Shown piece by piece: positions 55,466 through 64,000 of a stretch of 64,000 bases of DNA. A program made the position numbers and the translations under genes. The stretch comes from Marivirga sericea. Lineage in GTDB: Bacteria > Bacteroidota > Bacteroidia > Cytophagales > Cyclobacteriaceae. The notes below the pieces were generated by a model, which made no database searches, had not been told where the DNA came from, and saw only the letters and a program-made list of their open reading frames with translations. The stretch lies in assembly GCF_900177665.1 (NCBI RefSeq), contig NZ_FXAW01000005.1:62001-126000 (forward strand). Reading direction: 5' to 3'. Each line of letters opens with the position of its first letter. The stretch's first letter is position 1.

Positions 55466-56386
55466 TTACAATAAACCGTTAGTTTTTCTAACAGCTTCTG
55501 CACTTTCCGTCAATTTTGCCTTTTCAGCATCATCTAACTTAATTTCTACAATTCTTTCAATTCCATTTCTACCTATTATAGCTGGAACTCCAATAGAAAT
55601 ATCATTCAATCCATATTCCCCCTCAAGCAAACAAGAGCAAGGGAACATTTTTTGTGAATCGTTAGCAATGGCATGAACCATGGCTGATACAGCTGCACCT
55701 GGAGCATACCAAGCAGATGTACCTAATAATTTTGTCAAAGTCGCACCACCTACTTTTGTTTCTTCTTTTACATTCTCCAATTTATCCGCAGCTAAAAATT
55801 CCGAAACCGGCACACTATTTCTAGTAGCTATTCTAGTTAAAGGAATCATACCCGTATCGCTATGACCACCGATTACCATTCCATCAACATCAGATGCAGG
55901 ACATCCTAAAGCCTCAGCTAATCTATATTTGAAACGAGCAGAATCTAAAGCACCACCCATTCCAATGATTTTATTCTTTGGCAAGTTGGTCGCTTTGTGA
56001 GCTAAATAGGCCATTGTATCCATTGGATTAGAAACTACTATAATAGTCACATCAGGCGAATTTTTAATAAGATTTTCAGCTACTTGCTTCACTATGCCAG
56101 CATTAGTAGAAATTAATTCTTCTCTGGTCATTCCAGGCTTTCTTGGAATACCCGAAGTGATAACAGCTACATCGCTATCAGCAGTTTTGCTGTAATCATT
56201 GGTAACACCAGTAATCTTAGTATCAAATCCATTTAAAGAAGCACATTGCATTAAATCCATTGCTTTACCTTCGGCAAAACCTTCTTTAATATCAACTAGC
56301 ACAACTTCCTCGGCAAAATTTTTGATGGCAATGTATTCGGCACAACTTGCGCCCACTGCACCAGCTCCTACTACGGTAACTTTCAT
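55466..56386 (-). CDS. mdh: Malate dehydrogenase
   Basis: 306 residues of the LDH-like malate dehydrogenase group. NAD-binding VVGAGAVGASCAEYIA, Asp in LVDIKEG that selects NAD, substrate Arg residues in GIPRKPGMTREEL, VSNPMDTMAYLAH, and the catalytic His in GGHSDTGMIPL. It converts malate and oxaloacetate in the citric acid cycle. A strong terminator follows and a TAGTTTTG box precedes it. Confidence 0.95.
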   Translation of the reverse strand: MKVTVVGAGAVGASCAEYIAIKNFAEEVVLVDIKEGFAEGKAMDLMQCASLNGFDTKITGVTNDYSKTADSDVAVITSGIPRKPGMTREELISTNAGIVKQVAENLIKNSPDVTIIVVSNPMDTMAYLAHKATNLPKNKIIGMGGALDSARFKYRLAEALGCPASDVDGMVIGGHSDTGMIPLTRIATRNSVPVSEFLAADKLENVKEETKVGGATLTKLLGTSAWYAPGAAVSAMVHAIANDSQKMFPCSCLLEGEYGLNDISIGVPAIIGRNGIERIVEIKLDDAEKAKLTESAEAVRKTNGLL

Positions 56387-56426
56387 TTTATTTATTTTAT
56401 ACGTTAAACAATCTTATTTTCGCTTA

Positions 56427-56434
56427 CAAAACTA
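56427..56434 (-). promoter_or_regulatory. Candidate -7 box of mdh
   Basis: TAGTTTTG on the minus strand matches TAnnTTTG and ends 40 bases before the mdh ATG. No -33 box at standard distance was found. Confidence 0.45.
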
Positions 56435-56511
56435 CAAAAAATAATGCTATTCTGACGAGGATTCTCAAAGTGTTTCAACTCCCTCACTAGCAAAATTTAG
56501 TTAAATATATT

Positions 56512-57039
56512 TCACATTTTCCCGTACACATGACCTAAATCGAAAAAACCGAAATTGGTCTTATAAGTAGAAAACAATCGGGCTACGTAATCATTTTGTT
56601 GTTGTGTATAAGACTCCAACACTTTCGCTTTTATTTTCGGATAATGATCAAATATTTCAAAAATATTAATTTGTGGTATTACGTAAATCTGTGCTTTTTC
56701 TGAGGCAACTATTGCATTGTAAATTCTTCTGGCATCAGGAATTAGAGCATTATCTCCAAATGACTTATTTTCTGACAAACCACCCAAGCTTTCGAATCTA
56801 TCTTGAATGTCGATAGTTAAGGTAATTTCTCCTTTTTGCGTCAAGTATAATGCATGACTGGGATCATCTCGAAAAAAGACCACTTCATCTTTTTTATAAA
56901 CCCTCATGTGCATAAAAGGTACAAAATGTGATAGCTGCTCAAAATTTAGTTGCTCAAACAACTTAATTTCTTTCAAAAACTTAAAAAGGACCATTTGCTT
57001 CTGGTCATATGTCTTTCTAAATGGATTAAGAATTTTCAT
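56512..57039 (-). CDS. Cyclic nucleotide-binding domain protein without HTH
   Basis: 175 residues made of one cNMP-binding beta-roll: LFEQLNFEQLSHFVPFM, YKKDEVVFFRDDPSHALYL, SFGDNALIPDARRIYNAIVA. The phosphate-binding cassette is SFGDNALI...RR, with Asp in place of the usual Glu. No DNA-binding helix follows, so it is not a Crp-type regulator. It overlaps tilS by 14 bases and is made with it. Confidence 0.85.
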   Translation of the reverse strand: MKILNPFRKTYDQKQMVLFKFLKEIKLFEQLNFEQLSHFVPFMHMRVYKKDEVVFFRDDPSHALYLTQKGEITLTIDIQDRFESLGGLSENKSFGDNALIPDARRIYNAIVASEKAQIYVIPQINIFEIFDHYPKIKAKVLESYTQQQNDYVARLFSTYKTNFGFFDLGHVYGKM

Positions 57040-58342
57040 ATTCGATTCGTAATATTTTAGTAGTCTCTTCTTTAACTTTGAATAATTCAGAGAATTTGTA
57101 CCCTATAACCCAGACAATTTCTCCGCCAGATTTTAAAACCATAGCCTTGTTCTTCTGAGGCAAAGGCACCTTTTGATCAATCAATATATCACTAATTTTT
57201 TTCTTGCCCTTCATTCCTATGGGTTGAATTTTATCACCTTGCTCCCACAGATCAATTTCAAGTGGTTCTTTCAAGCTTTCAAAAGCTATAAACGCAATTT
57301 TTTGATCTCGTTTAAAAGATATCTTTTCCTCTTTTACCAGTTCAATCTTTAAAGTGCCATAAGGAGTAATAATTGGGCTTTCATTCAAACTAATTTTTCT
57401 TGGGTAGAAATTAAAATTTTCTTGATCTATAGTTTTAGTGATTAACATTTTATCCCTATCAATCGTCAAGACGTAATTTGAACTGAATAATTGAGCCCCT
57501 ACCCTAGCAAAATCAAATGCTTGTAATTGCTGTAAAGAAAAACCATAAACTGCCAATAGTTCTGACAGATAAGCCAAAACGTAAGCTTCATTTAATATCG
57601 ATAAATCAATGACAACATGCTGCTCTTCAAAACTAAGGTAGCGCTTGGCTATAGTTTCTATTTTTTCTTCCCATGCTTTTTCAGTAGCTCTCAAACGAAA
57701 AACAGTCTGTTGAAAACTAGCCAATAAGTTAGGGTTTAACTCTAATAATGGAGGAATTACGTGATGTCTAATCTTATTTCGCGTGTAATGATCATGAGAA
57801 TTTGAAAGATCTTCTCGCCATTCTATTGATCTAGATTCAGCAAACTCCTGAAGTTCAAATTTTGCTGCAAAAAGCAAGGGTCTGGCAATTCTATTTTGTA
57901 AAGGCAAAATACTTCTTATGCCCTTTATACCAGTTCCTCTACTTATATTCAACAATGCAGTTTCCAACAAATCATTGGCATGATGGGCTGTCAAAATTTT
58001 ATCAAATGAATATTCCTCAAGAAGTTTATCAAACCAATCATAACGTAGTTCTCTGGCCTGAACTTGAGTAGATCCTAACTCTTTGTTTATTTGCACTTTC
58101 TTTACAAAAACTTCAACTTCTAATTTATCTGCTAAATTTCTAATAAATTGCTCATCTTGATTAGAATCTTCACCTCTCAATTGAAAATTCATATGCGCTA
58201 AAGAAAAAGAAAATTTTTCCTCAACTAATAAATGAGCTAAAACCACAGAATCAAGACCACCGCTAATAGCTAAAAGTAAATGTTCGTTCTTTTGAAAGAG
58301 TTTTTCTGATTTGATAAATTGTAAAAATGACGTGCTTAACAT
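57026..58342 (-). CDS. tilS: tRNA(Ile)-lysidine synthetase
   Basis: 438 residues. PP-loop SGGLDSVVLAHLL near residue 30, then HMNFQLRGEDSNQDEQF, HHANDLLETALLN, REDLSNSHDHYTRNKIRH and the C-terminal TilS domain (GMKGKKKISDILIDQKVP). It changes C34 of the AUA-reading isoleucine tRNA to lysidine and is essential. The divergent OstA-like gene starts 65 bases away. Confidence 0.95.
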   Translation of the reverse strand: MLSTSFLQFIKSEKLFQKNEHLLLAISGGLDSVVLAHLLVEEKFSFSLAHMNFQLRGEDSNQDEQFIRNLADKLEVEVFVKKVQINKELGSTQVQARELRYDWFDKLLEEYSFDKILTAHHANDLLETALLNISRGTGIKGIRSILPLQNRIARPLLFAAKFELQEFAESRSIEWREDLSNSHDHYTRNKIRHHVIPPLLELNPNLLASFQQTVFRLRATEKAWEEKIETIAKRYLSFEEQHVVIDLSILNEAYVLAYLSELLAVYGFSLQQLQAFDFARVGAQLFSSNYVLTIDRDKMLITKTIDQENFNFYPRKISLNESPIITPYGTLKIELVKEEKISFKRDQKIAFIAFESLKEPLEIDLWEQGDKIQPIGMKGKKKISDILIDQKVPLPQKNKAMVLKSGGEIVWVIGYKFSELFKVKEETTKILRIEYENS

Positions 58343-58407
58343 TTTTCTTTATGAAATTACTTAGATTTGCACAGAATTTGCTGATGACAGCAATCAAAAG
58401 TAAATGT

Positions 58408-59997
58408 ATGAACTTCCAACGAATTTTAATCCTTTGTTTCTTTCTAATCTTTTCTTTCAGTGCTTCTGCGCAGAAAAATGGCGTAAAATACGGCTCAGAA
58501 GGTTACTCAGAAACAATTAATAAAGGAAAGGATAGCTTTACCCGATTGGTTGATAACGTCTGGTTTGATATTAAAAAAGAGAATGTTAGAATTAAGGGTG
58601 ATTCGGCATTATACTACGATAAGCAAGGGATTATGATCGTTTTTGGTGATGTAGTGATCACAAAGAATGATACAATTGATATCACTTCGAAACGATTAAA
58701 TTACTACATAGATGAAAATAAGGCTGAATTACGAAATGATGTAGTCTATGACGATGGAGATATGCGCATGACCACAAATTATTTAGATTATTACATGTCC
58801 ACTGAAGATGGTCATTTTTTCAATGGAGGAAAATTAGTAGATGACGAAACAACCCTAATTGCAGAAGAGGGCTTTGTTGTAAATGCAGAAGATCTAATCA
58901 AATTCTATAAAGACGTGGATTTGACTAATCCAGAATATCAATTGTTGACTGATACACTTTTCTATCATAGAACTACCAAGATTGCCACTACTTTCGGACC
59001 AACAAAAACTATTATGAAAAATGGTGAAGTTGTTGATGCCAAAAAGGGAGGTAAATTTTACACCGATAAAAAAAATGCGCAATATACACTGGGTAAGATC
59101 ACTACAGAATCATATGAAATTTTTGGAGATGAGCTTTATTTCGATGATTTAACGCAAGAATCCAAAGCAAAAGGAAATGTAAAGGTAATCTCCGAAGAAA
59201 ATGATATTATAATTTTGGGAGACGAAGCCGCCACCAAAAAGGAACAAGGTATCACAAAAATTTGGGGGAACCCTATCTTAAAGCAGGCGGTCGATAACGA
59301 TACGCTTTATCTAACAGCCGACACCCTAATTTCTATAGACTCCGAATATGATTCGCTTAGCAGATTATTAGCCTACAAAAATGTTAAAATTTATAAATCA
59401 GATATGCAGGGTGTATCAGACTCCATGGCTTATATGATGCAAGATTCGATGATATTCTTTTACCATAACCCAATCATTTGGAGCGAAGGAAATCAAATCG
59501 TTGCAGACACCATCTTCATGGAAATTAAAAATGGTAAAATGGATAAGCTGAATATGCGAAATAAAGCATTTACCATAAATCAGGACACGATAAAAAATTT
59601 CAATCAGATTAAAGGAAGAAATATGACGGCCTATTTAAAAAATGATGAAATGGATAAAATTCTAGTAGAGGGCAATGGTGAAAGTATTTATTTTGCAGTA
59701 GACGAAGAAACCTTAGATTTAATTGGAATGAATAAAGTTTTGTGTAGTTCAATGAAGATTCAATTCTTGAATGGCGAAATGAATGATATCACATTTTATA
59801 AAGATCCTGAAGGACGGTTTATACCTCCACATGAAATTGAAGAGCCCGAAACAAGGTTAAAAGATTTTCTGTGGCAAATTGAGAAAAAACCCCAACTAAT
59901 AGATGTTTTAGGCAAATATGCTCCGATCAAAGTTACCAAGGCTGAAAAGAATCAGCCTGTTTTACCTGATGAAACAAGGTTAGAAGACGAAAACTAA
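58408..59997 (+). CDS. OstA/LptA-like exported protein
   Basis: 529 residues from the ATG at 58408, the start that puts the signal peptide (MNFQRILILCFFLIFSFSAS, then AQ) first; the ORF from 58327 would add 27 residues and overlap tilS. The mature part shows OstA-like repeats (GDSALYYDKQGIMIVFGDVV, FDDLTQESKAKGNVKV). LptA and the N-domain of LptD bind lipopolysaccharide in the periplasm; this Bacteroidota form is longer, and a role in LPS transport is inferred. It is not the full LptD barrel. Confidence 0.85.
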   Translation: MNFQRILILCFFLIFSFSASAQKNGVKYGSEGYSETINKGKDSFTRLVDNVWFDIKKENVRIKGDSALYYDKQGIMIVFGDVVITKNDTIDITSKRLNYYIDENKAELRNDVVYDDGDMRMTTNYLDYYMSTEDGHFFNGGKLVDDETTLIAEEGFVVNAEDLIKFYKDVDLTNPEYQLLTDTLFYHRTTKIATTFGPTKTIMKNGEVVDAKKGGKFYTDKKNAQYTLGKITTESYEIFGDELYFDDLTQESKAKGNVKVISEENDIIILGDEAATKKEQGITKIWGNPILKQAVDNDTLYLTADTLISIDSEYDSLSRLLAYKNVKIYKSDMQGVSDSMAYMMQDSMIFFYHNPIIWSEGNQIVADTIFMEIKNGKMDKLNMRNKAFTINQDTIKNFNQIKGRNMTAYLKNDEMDKILVEGNGESIYFAVDEETLDLIGMNKVLCSSMKIQFLNGEMNDITFYKDPEGRFIPPHEIEEPETRLKDFLWQIEKKPQLIDVLGKYAPIKVTKAEKNQPVLPDETRLEDEN

Positions 59998-60057
59998 AAC
60001 ACAGTGAAACGCTTCATGTAATATTTTATTACATTTAGATTTTATTTTTTTGTAATC

Positions 60058-60116
60058 CATTAGACTTTATAATAATTAAGTCCTATTTTTACTAATGAAA
60101 TTAATAAAGTCTAATG
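60058..60116. promoter_or_regulatory. Perfect 13-bp inverted repeat covering a start codon
   Basis: CATTAGACTTTAT at 60058-60070 and its exact reverse complement at 60104-60116 are separated by 33 bases. The right arm ends with the ATG of the T9SS protein at 60114. It could be a dimer operator or an mRNA stem that hides the start codon. The nearby ATGTAATA-TTT-TATTACAT hairpin at 60016-60034 may act as a weak terminator for the upstream gene. Confidence 0.7.
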
Positions 60117-60812
60117 AAAATAATATTTACCATATTTTTATCAATAGCTCTTTCCGCATCTTTGTGGGCACAAGATATATTGGTGAAAGATTTAGATGGT
60201 GAAATTGTTACAGGCTTCCAAAAAACCACAACTAAAACCTTTAAAATACAGAATTTCAGCAACACTGAGAAATCAATCCGTATTAAACAAAACATTGATG
60301 AGATTCAAGGGGGCTCCACCTTCATAATGTGTTATCAAGGTGTTTGTAGCAACAAAAACGAATCTATTACAATCAGTATTGCTGCAAACAGTGTCTCTCA
60401 TGATATTAAGATCATGCTCAACGGAGGCTTATCGAATTTTAATTCCATTGCCTATTTAGAATTTATAGATTTAAAGGTAGACCATGTGGTTAAAAAAGAA
60501 ATAGCTCTAAAAGTCACTGAAAGGAATTCTAAAGATGTTTTTTTTGAAAAAGGCGATATAGCGGTTAATAGTTTTTTTCCAAATCCAGCAGTGAAAAATG
60601 CAGTGATGGAGTACACTATATCGCCATATGAAGAAGATGCTAAAATTACTCTTCAAAACGTGCTAGGGAGCATTGTTAACACCTATGAATTGAGTCCTGA
60701 CCACAACAAACTGAGCATTAATACCGAAGATCTAAACCCTGGAGTTTATTTTTACACACTATCTATAAGAGATGAAGGCTTAGCAACAAGGAAACTCATA
60801 GTGAAAAAATAA
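60114..60812 (+). CDS. Small T9SS cargo protein
   Basis: 232 residues. A signal peptide (MKIIFTIFLSIALSASLWAQ) leads to a domain of about 130 residues with two cysteines (FIMCYQGVCSNKN) and no family I know. Residues 155-232 are a type A T9SS sorting domain (FFPNPAVKNAVMEYTI, LNPGVYFYTLSI, ending KLIVKK). Hence it is secreted across the outer membrane. The start codon lies inside a 13-bp inverted repeat arm. Confidence 0.85.
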   Translation: MKIIFTIFLSIALSASLWAQDILVKDLDGEIVTGFQKTTTKTFKIQNFSNTEKSIRIKQNIDEIQGGSTFIMCYQGVCSNKNESITISIAANSVSHDIKIMLNGGLSNFNSIAYLEFIDLKVDHVVKKEIALKVTERNSKDVFFEKGDIAVNSFFPNPAVKNAVMEYTISPYEEDAKITLQNVLGSIVNTYELSPDHNKLSINTEDLNPGVYFYTLSIRDEGLATRKLIVKK

Positions 60813-60856
60813 AGCCCTATCCAATCTTTTCCAGAGCGTATCGTTATCAATAAAAA

Positions 60857-60887
60857 TTGCTCATTCCACAAAACAAATGTATATTTG
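60857..60887 (+). promoter_or_regulatory. Promoter of the bamD operon (TTG-N20-TATATTTG)
   Basis: TTG at 60857-60859, a 20-base spacer and TATATTTG at 60880-60887, followed by CACCC, are a near ideal Bacteroidota promoter. The -7 box ends only seven bases before the ATG at 60895, so the mRNA leader would be very short or absent. The box lies inside the longer ORF from 60877, which excludes that start. Confidence 0.8.
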
Positions 60888-60894
60888 CACCCTT

Positions 60895-61719
60895 ATGCGA
60901 AATTCGTACAAAAATCTACTACTAATTACATTAATCACGGTTCTAATCACTGCTTGTAGCGATTTCAGAAAGCTTCGGAAAAGTGATGACTGGGAGAAAA
61001 AGTATGATGCTGCTATTAATTATTATGAGCAGGGTGAATACTATAGAGCAAATGTTCTCCTTGAACAGATTTTGCCGATTATTAAAGGTTCTGAAAAAGC
61101 TGAAATTGCGAATTTTTACTACGGCTATACTTACTACTATCAAGGACAATACCTACTAGCTTCTCACTACTTCAAAACTTTCTATGATACTTTTAATAGA
61201 AGTCAATTTGCAGAGGAAGCAAGATTTATGTTTGGATATTCTTTATTCCAAGATTCTCCAAGATATAACTTAGATCAAGTAAGTTCAAAAGAAGCAATTG
61301 TAGCGCTACAGGGTTTCATTAATTTATACCCTAACTCGAAGTTTGTACCAAAGGCAGATGCTGCTTTGGGTCAGTTAAGGTCTAAATTGGAACGAAAAGC
61401 TTATGAAAAAGCTTTATTATACTACGACTTAAAAAAATTCATGACCGGAGAATATCTTAAAGCATCATTGGTAGAATTTGATAATTTTCAGGATGATTTC
61501 CCGGGTTCTTCATTTACCGAGGAAATTCAATACTTAGAAATAGAAGCAATGTATAATTTAGCAGAAGTAAGTATTTACTCCGTGAAGAAAGAAAGATATT
61601 TAGAGGCTATTTCCTTTTACGAAACTTTTATAGAGACTTACGAAAACAGTAAGTACCTAAAAAAAGCACAAGACATTTACGAAGATTGTTTAGAACAAAT
61701 TAGAAAATTAAATTCATAA
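60895..61719 (+). CDS. bamD: Outer membrane protein assembly factor BamD
   Basis: 274 residues. Lipobox LITVLITACSD, then five TPR-like repeats (for example YDAAINYYEQGEYYRANVLL, YYYQGQYLLASHYF, AIVALQGFINLYPNSKFVPK). This is the length and plan of BamD/ComL, which works with the BamA barrel in outer-membrane protein insertion. The gene begins the conserved cluster with the omega-like subunit gene, coaBC and porD. Confidence 0.9.
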   Translation: MRNSYKNLLLITLITVLITACSDFRKLRKSDDWEKKYDAAINYYEQGEYYRANVLLEQILPIIKGSEKAEIANFYYGYTYYYQGQYLLASHYFKTFYDTFNRSQFAEEARFMFGYSLFQDSPRYNLDQVSSKEAIVALQGFINLYPNSKFVPKADAALGQLRSKLERKAYEKALLYYDLKKFMTGEYLKASLVEFDNFQDDFPGSSFTEEIQYLEIEAMYNLAEVSIYSVKKERYLEAISFYETFIETYENSKYLKKAQDIYEDCLEQIRKLNS

Positions 61720-61725
61720 ATAAAT

Positions 61726-62034
61726 ATGGCAAATCCATCAATTACAACTAGAGACACCTCTGAATTGGTTAAAGATACTGATAACATCTACCAAACAGTA
61801 GTGGTAGCTTCAAAAAGAGCTCGTCAAATTTCAAGCAATGTGAAAGAAGAATTGAGTAATAAGCTAGCTGAATTTGCTTCAACTGTTGATAATCTTGAAG
61901 AAATATTTGAAAACAGAGAACAAATTGAAATCTCTAAATTTTACGAAAGAATGCCAAAGCCAACCATTATGGCGATGGAAGAATTCTTGGAAGGTAAAGT
62001 CTATTACAGAAAAAGAGAAGAAGAGGATAAATAA
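61726..62034 (+). CDS. rpoZ: RNA polymerase omega-like subunit
   Basis: 102 residues. VVVASKRARQIS is the omega core motif, then a helix and a charged tail (KPTIMAMEEFLEGKVYY). The Bacteroidota form diverges from proteobacterial RpoZ, and annotation rests largely on this motif and on position between bamD and coaBC. It starts six bases after bamD. Confidence 0.85.
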   Translation: MANPSITTRDTSELVKDTDNIYQTVVVASKRARQISSNVKEELSNKLAEFASTVDNLEEIFENREQIEISKFYERMPKPTIMAMEEFLEGKVYYRKREEEDK

Positions 62035-62042
62035 ACCTGGAA

Positions 62043-63248
62043 ATGCTCCAAGGTAAAAAGATAATTTTAGGAATAACGGGTAGTATTGCAGCTTACAAAA
62101 CTGCCATGCTTACCCGTTTGTTGCTTAAAGCAGGTGCAGAAGTTCAGGTTATTATGACAGATGATGCCAAGGAATTTATAACTCCACTTACGTTAAGTAC
62201 TTTAAGTAAGAAGCCAGCTCTCTCCAAATTTGTAAAAAACAGTGCAGGCGAATGGAACAACCACGTTGCATTAGGTTTGTGGGCTGATTTATTATTAATT
62301 GCTCCTGCATCAGCAAATACTATAGCTAAATGTGCGCATGGCATTTGCGATAATCTCCTGCTAGCGACATATCTTTCAGCTAAGTGTCCGATTGCCTTTG
62401 CTCCTGCCATGGATTTGGACATGTACCAACATCCTACTACAACTGAAAACCTTCAGAAACTAGAATCATTTGGTAATACCATCATACAAGCAGCATCAGG
62501 TGAATTAGCTAGTGGCTTAGATGGTCAGGGTAGAATGCAAGAACCTGAAATTTTAGTTCGAGAAGTTGAAAACATCCTTGCGCTAAAAAAAAACTTTAAG
62601 GGGAAAAAAATTCTTATAACTGCAGGACCAACACAGGAAGCTATCGATCCTGTACGATTTATTGGCAACCACTCTTCCGGAAAAATGGGCTATGCATTAG
62701 CTGACTCATTTGTCAAAGAAGGAGGTCAAGTTACTCTTATATCAGGACCTTCCGCTCTTAATTCTCCTTCAGGTCTAACGAATTTCATCAAAGTTAAGTC
62801 TGCACAAGAAATGTACGAGGCGGCTGAAAAGCATTATAAAGATGCTCATATTGCTGTATTTGCCGCAGCTGTTGCAGATTACAGACCTAAATCAGTGGCC
62901 ACTGAGAAAATCAAAAAGGAAGCCAATGGAATGTCTATAGAAATGGAGAAAACCGTTGATATTGCTAATTCCTTAGGAAAAAACAAACAAAAACATCAAT
63001 TGAATATAGGCTTTGCATTAGAAACTGAAAATGAAGAAGCTAATGCTTTAAAGAAATTAGAAAATAAAAACTTTGATTTAGTCGTTCTCAATAGCCTGAG
63101 AGATAAAGATGCTGCTTTTGGACATAATACTAACAAGGTGAAAATCTACGGACTTCAAGGATTGATACAAGAATCGGAATTATTAGCAAAGTCAGAAATA
63201 GCCAAAATTATATTAAATCAAATACATAATTTGAGTAATGAAAAATGA
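62043..63248 (+). CDS. coaBC: Bifunctional phosphopantothenoylcysteine decarboxylase/synthetase
   Basis: 401 residues. The CoaC half has ITGSIAAYKTAML, the His of NNHVALG, PASANTIAKCAHGICDNLL and APAMDLDMYQHP; the CoaB half has ITAGPTQEAIDPVRFIGNHS, SGKMGYALA and the AAVADYRP motif. It makes 4'-phosphopantetheine in coenzyme A synthesis. Starts eight bases after rpoZ; its stop overlaps the porD start by four bases. Confidence 0.95.
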   Translation: MLQGKKIILGITGSIAAYKTAMLTRLLLKAGAEVQVIMTDDAKEFITPLTLSTLSKKPALSKFVKNSAGEWNNHVALGLWADLLLIAPASANTIAKCAHGICDNLLLATYLSAKCPIAFAPAMDLDMYQHPTTTENLQKLESFGNTIIQAASGELASGLDGQGRMQEPEILVREVENILALKKNFKGKKILITAGPTQEAIDPVRFIGNHSSGKMGYALADSFVKEGGQVTLISGPSALNSPSGLTNFIKVKSAQEMYEAAEKHYKDAHIAVFAAAVADYRPKSVATEKIKKEANGMSIEMEKTVDIANSLGKNKQKHQLNIGFALETENEEANALKKLENKNFDLVVLNSLRDKDAAFGHNTNKVKIYGLQGLIQESELLAKSEIAKIILNQIHNLSNEK

Positions 63249-64000
63249 ATAAAATCGTTCTAACAGTCTTTATTATTGTTTTTTCTCTTAGTTCAACGAC
63301 TGCTCAAGATTTATTTTTTCGAATCAAAGTGGATGCCACTGCAGCCAATACCTCTGAAACGCGTGTATTTACCAATATGGAAAACGCTTTCACCCAATTC
63401 ATTAATGAAACCAAATGGATGCAAGAAGAACTTGAGCTTTACGAAAGATTAAAGGGGATAATGGCCATCAATATTACAGAAATTCCAAGAACAGGTCGAT
63501 TTCAGGCGCAGATGCAAGTGCAGTCAGTCAGGCCGGTTTACAATAGTAATTATGAATCTATCATGATTAATATAGCTGATCGTAATCTAAATTTCGATTA
63601 TACTGAATCTCAACCATTAATTTATACACAAAACAGCTTCAACGAAAATTTAGTTAGTATTTTAGCCTTTTATGCAAATTTCTTGCTTGCAATGGACTTC
63701 GACTCTTTTTCAGAATTAGGTGGTCAAAAATATTATGATGAAGCCTTGAATATTGCACGATCGGCTAATCAGCAAGGGTTTGGAGCGGGCTGGGAACAAT
63801 TTGGGAATATTGAGAGTAGGTACTCTTTAGTTCAGTCAGCTCTTAATTCACAATTAGAACCTGTTCGCAAAAGCTTATATCTATATTACAGAAAGGGCCT
63901 CGATCTAATGGAAAAGAATCCCCAAGAAGCGCGAAAATCCATCTTAGAATCATTAGAAAATATTCAAAAAGCGAATAAACTTAATCCTAACTCCCCATTT
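63245..64000 (+). CDS. porD: DUF4835/PorD-like T9SS protein (3' end outside window)
   Basis: The visible 252 residues start with a signal peptide (MNKIVLTVFIIVFSLSSTTA then Q) and show the DUF4835 pattern: FTNMENAFTQFINETKW, NITEIPRTGRFQAQMQVQSV, RPVYNSNY, LNFDY and SILAFYANFLLAMDFDSFS. PorD is needed for T9SS secretion in Porphyromonas. The start ATG lies in the end of coaBC (ATGA overlap). The frame stays open to the window edge, so the C-terminus is missing. Confidence 0.88.
   Translation, partial: MNKIVLTVFIIVFSLSSTTAQDLFFRIKVDATAANTSETRVFTNMENAFTQFINETKWMQEELELYERLKGIMAINITEIPRTGRFQAQMQVQSVRPVYNSNYESIMINIADRNLNFDYTESQPLIYTQNSFNENLVSILAFYANFLLAMDFDSFSELGGQKYYDEALNIARSANQQGFGAGWEQFGNIESRYSLVQSALNSQLEPVRKSLYLYYRKGLDLMEKNPQEARKSILESLENIQKANKLNPNSPF

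Noticed and set aside
1-64000. CRISPR arrays, tRNA or rRNA genes, prophage, biosynthetic cluster or known defence system
   Set aside because: No regular spaced repeats, no tRNA cloverleaf seen in the intergenic stretches, and no phage, nuclease-methylase or toxin-antitoxin gene sets by motif. A covariance-model search could still find small RNAs.

Overview
The window is a stretch of bacterial chromosome from a member of the Bacteroidota, most likely of the order Cytophagales (the mix of genes resembles Marivirga-like marine gliders, but the genus is an inference). The evidence is low G+C coding sequence, several secreted proteins ending in a type IX secretion (T9SS) sorting domain, the Bacteroidota promoter signature TAnnTTTG, a PorD-like DUF4835 gene, the local order bamD - omega-like subunit - coaBC - porD, and typical families of the phylum (DUF3109, MbnP/MbnH-like pair, VF530, LytS/LytTR pairs). 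No rRNA, tRNA, CRISPR array, prophage or intact insertion sequence was seen. Both ends cut genes: a hybrid histidine kinase on the left and porD on the right.

Layout. 1-4.9 kb: hybrid kinase and CheY-like receiver, then a small unknown protein, a PhnP-like metallo-hydrolase and an NFACT protein. 5-8.2 kb: two tandem paralogous secreted or anchored proteins of 168 residues, each with its own terminator, a retropepsin-like membrane protein, and an XRE/DUF4870 regulator that follows the PcrA/UvrD helicase gene (8.2-10.5 kb). 11-14.2 kb: a large T9SS cargo with delta-60 repeats. 14.5-18.8 kb: two sensor kinases around a DUF3109 gene. 19-23 kb: exonuclease and mpl, divergent from dnaB, with a clear promoter and DnaA-box-like sites between them. 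23-32.4 kb: an oxidoreductase, a ChaN-like protein, and a divergent RND efflux locus with two permeases but one adaptor. 32.4-40.8 kb: an accessory-looking region with dispersed repeats, a small gene broken by a stop codon, cbpA-cbpM, a VIT1-type transporter, an aldehyde dehydrogenase/DUF779/AraC module and a glutaminase. 40.8-48.7 kb: an MFS transporter, a LytS/LytTR system with a small membrane protein, a four-domain fasciclin lipoprotein, and an MbnP/MbnH-like pair. 48.8-55.3 kb: a secreted Xaa-Pro aminopeptidase, DUF2784, a Lon-substrate-binding-domain protein, a second large T9SS cargo and VF530. 55.4-64 kb: mdh, a cyclic-nucleotide-binding protein, tilS, an OstA-like protein, a small T9SS cargo and the bamD - omega - coaBC - porD operon.

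How the genes work together. Much of the window serves the cell envelope: outer-membrane assembly (bamD, OstA-like), T9SS (porD and three cargo proteins), peptidoglycan recycling (mpl), efflux (RND) and surface adhesion (fasciclin). Core replication and translation genes (dnaB, pcrA, tilS) are scattered among them. The most unusual items are the MbnH/MbnP-like pair next to a fasciclin lipoprotein and an unrecognised small membrane ORF, the single-adaptor/two-permease RND locus, a perfect 13-bp inverted repeat that includes the start codon of a small T9SS protein, a Rho-N-like small gene with one in-frame stop, and about 80-bp direct repeats flanking the DUF779 gene. I did not find a convincing wholly new multi-gene system; those points are the best candidates for a second look.
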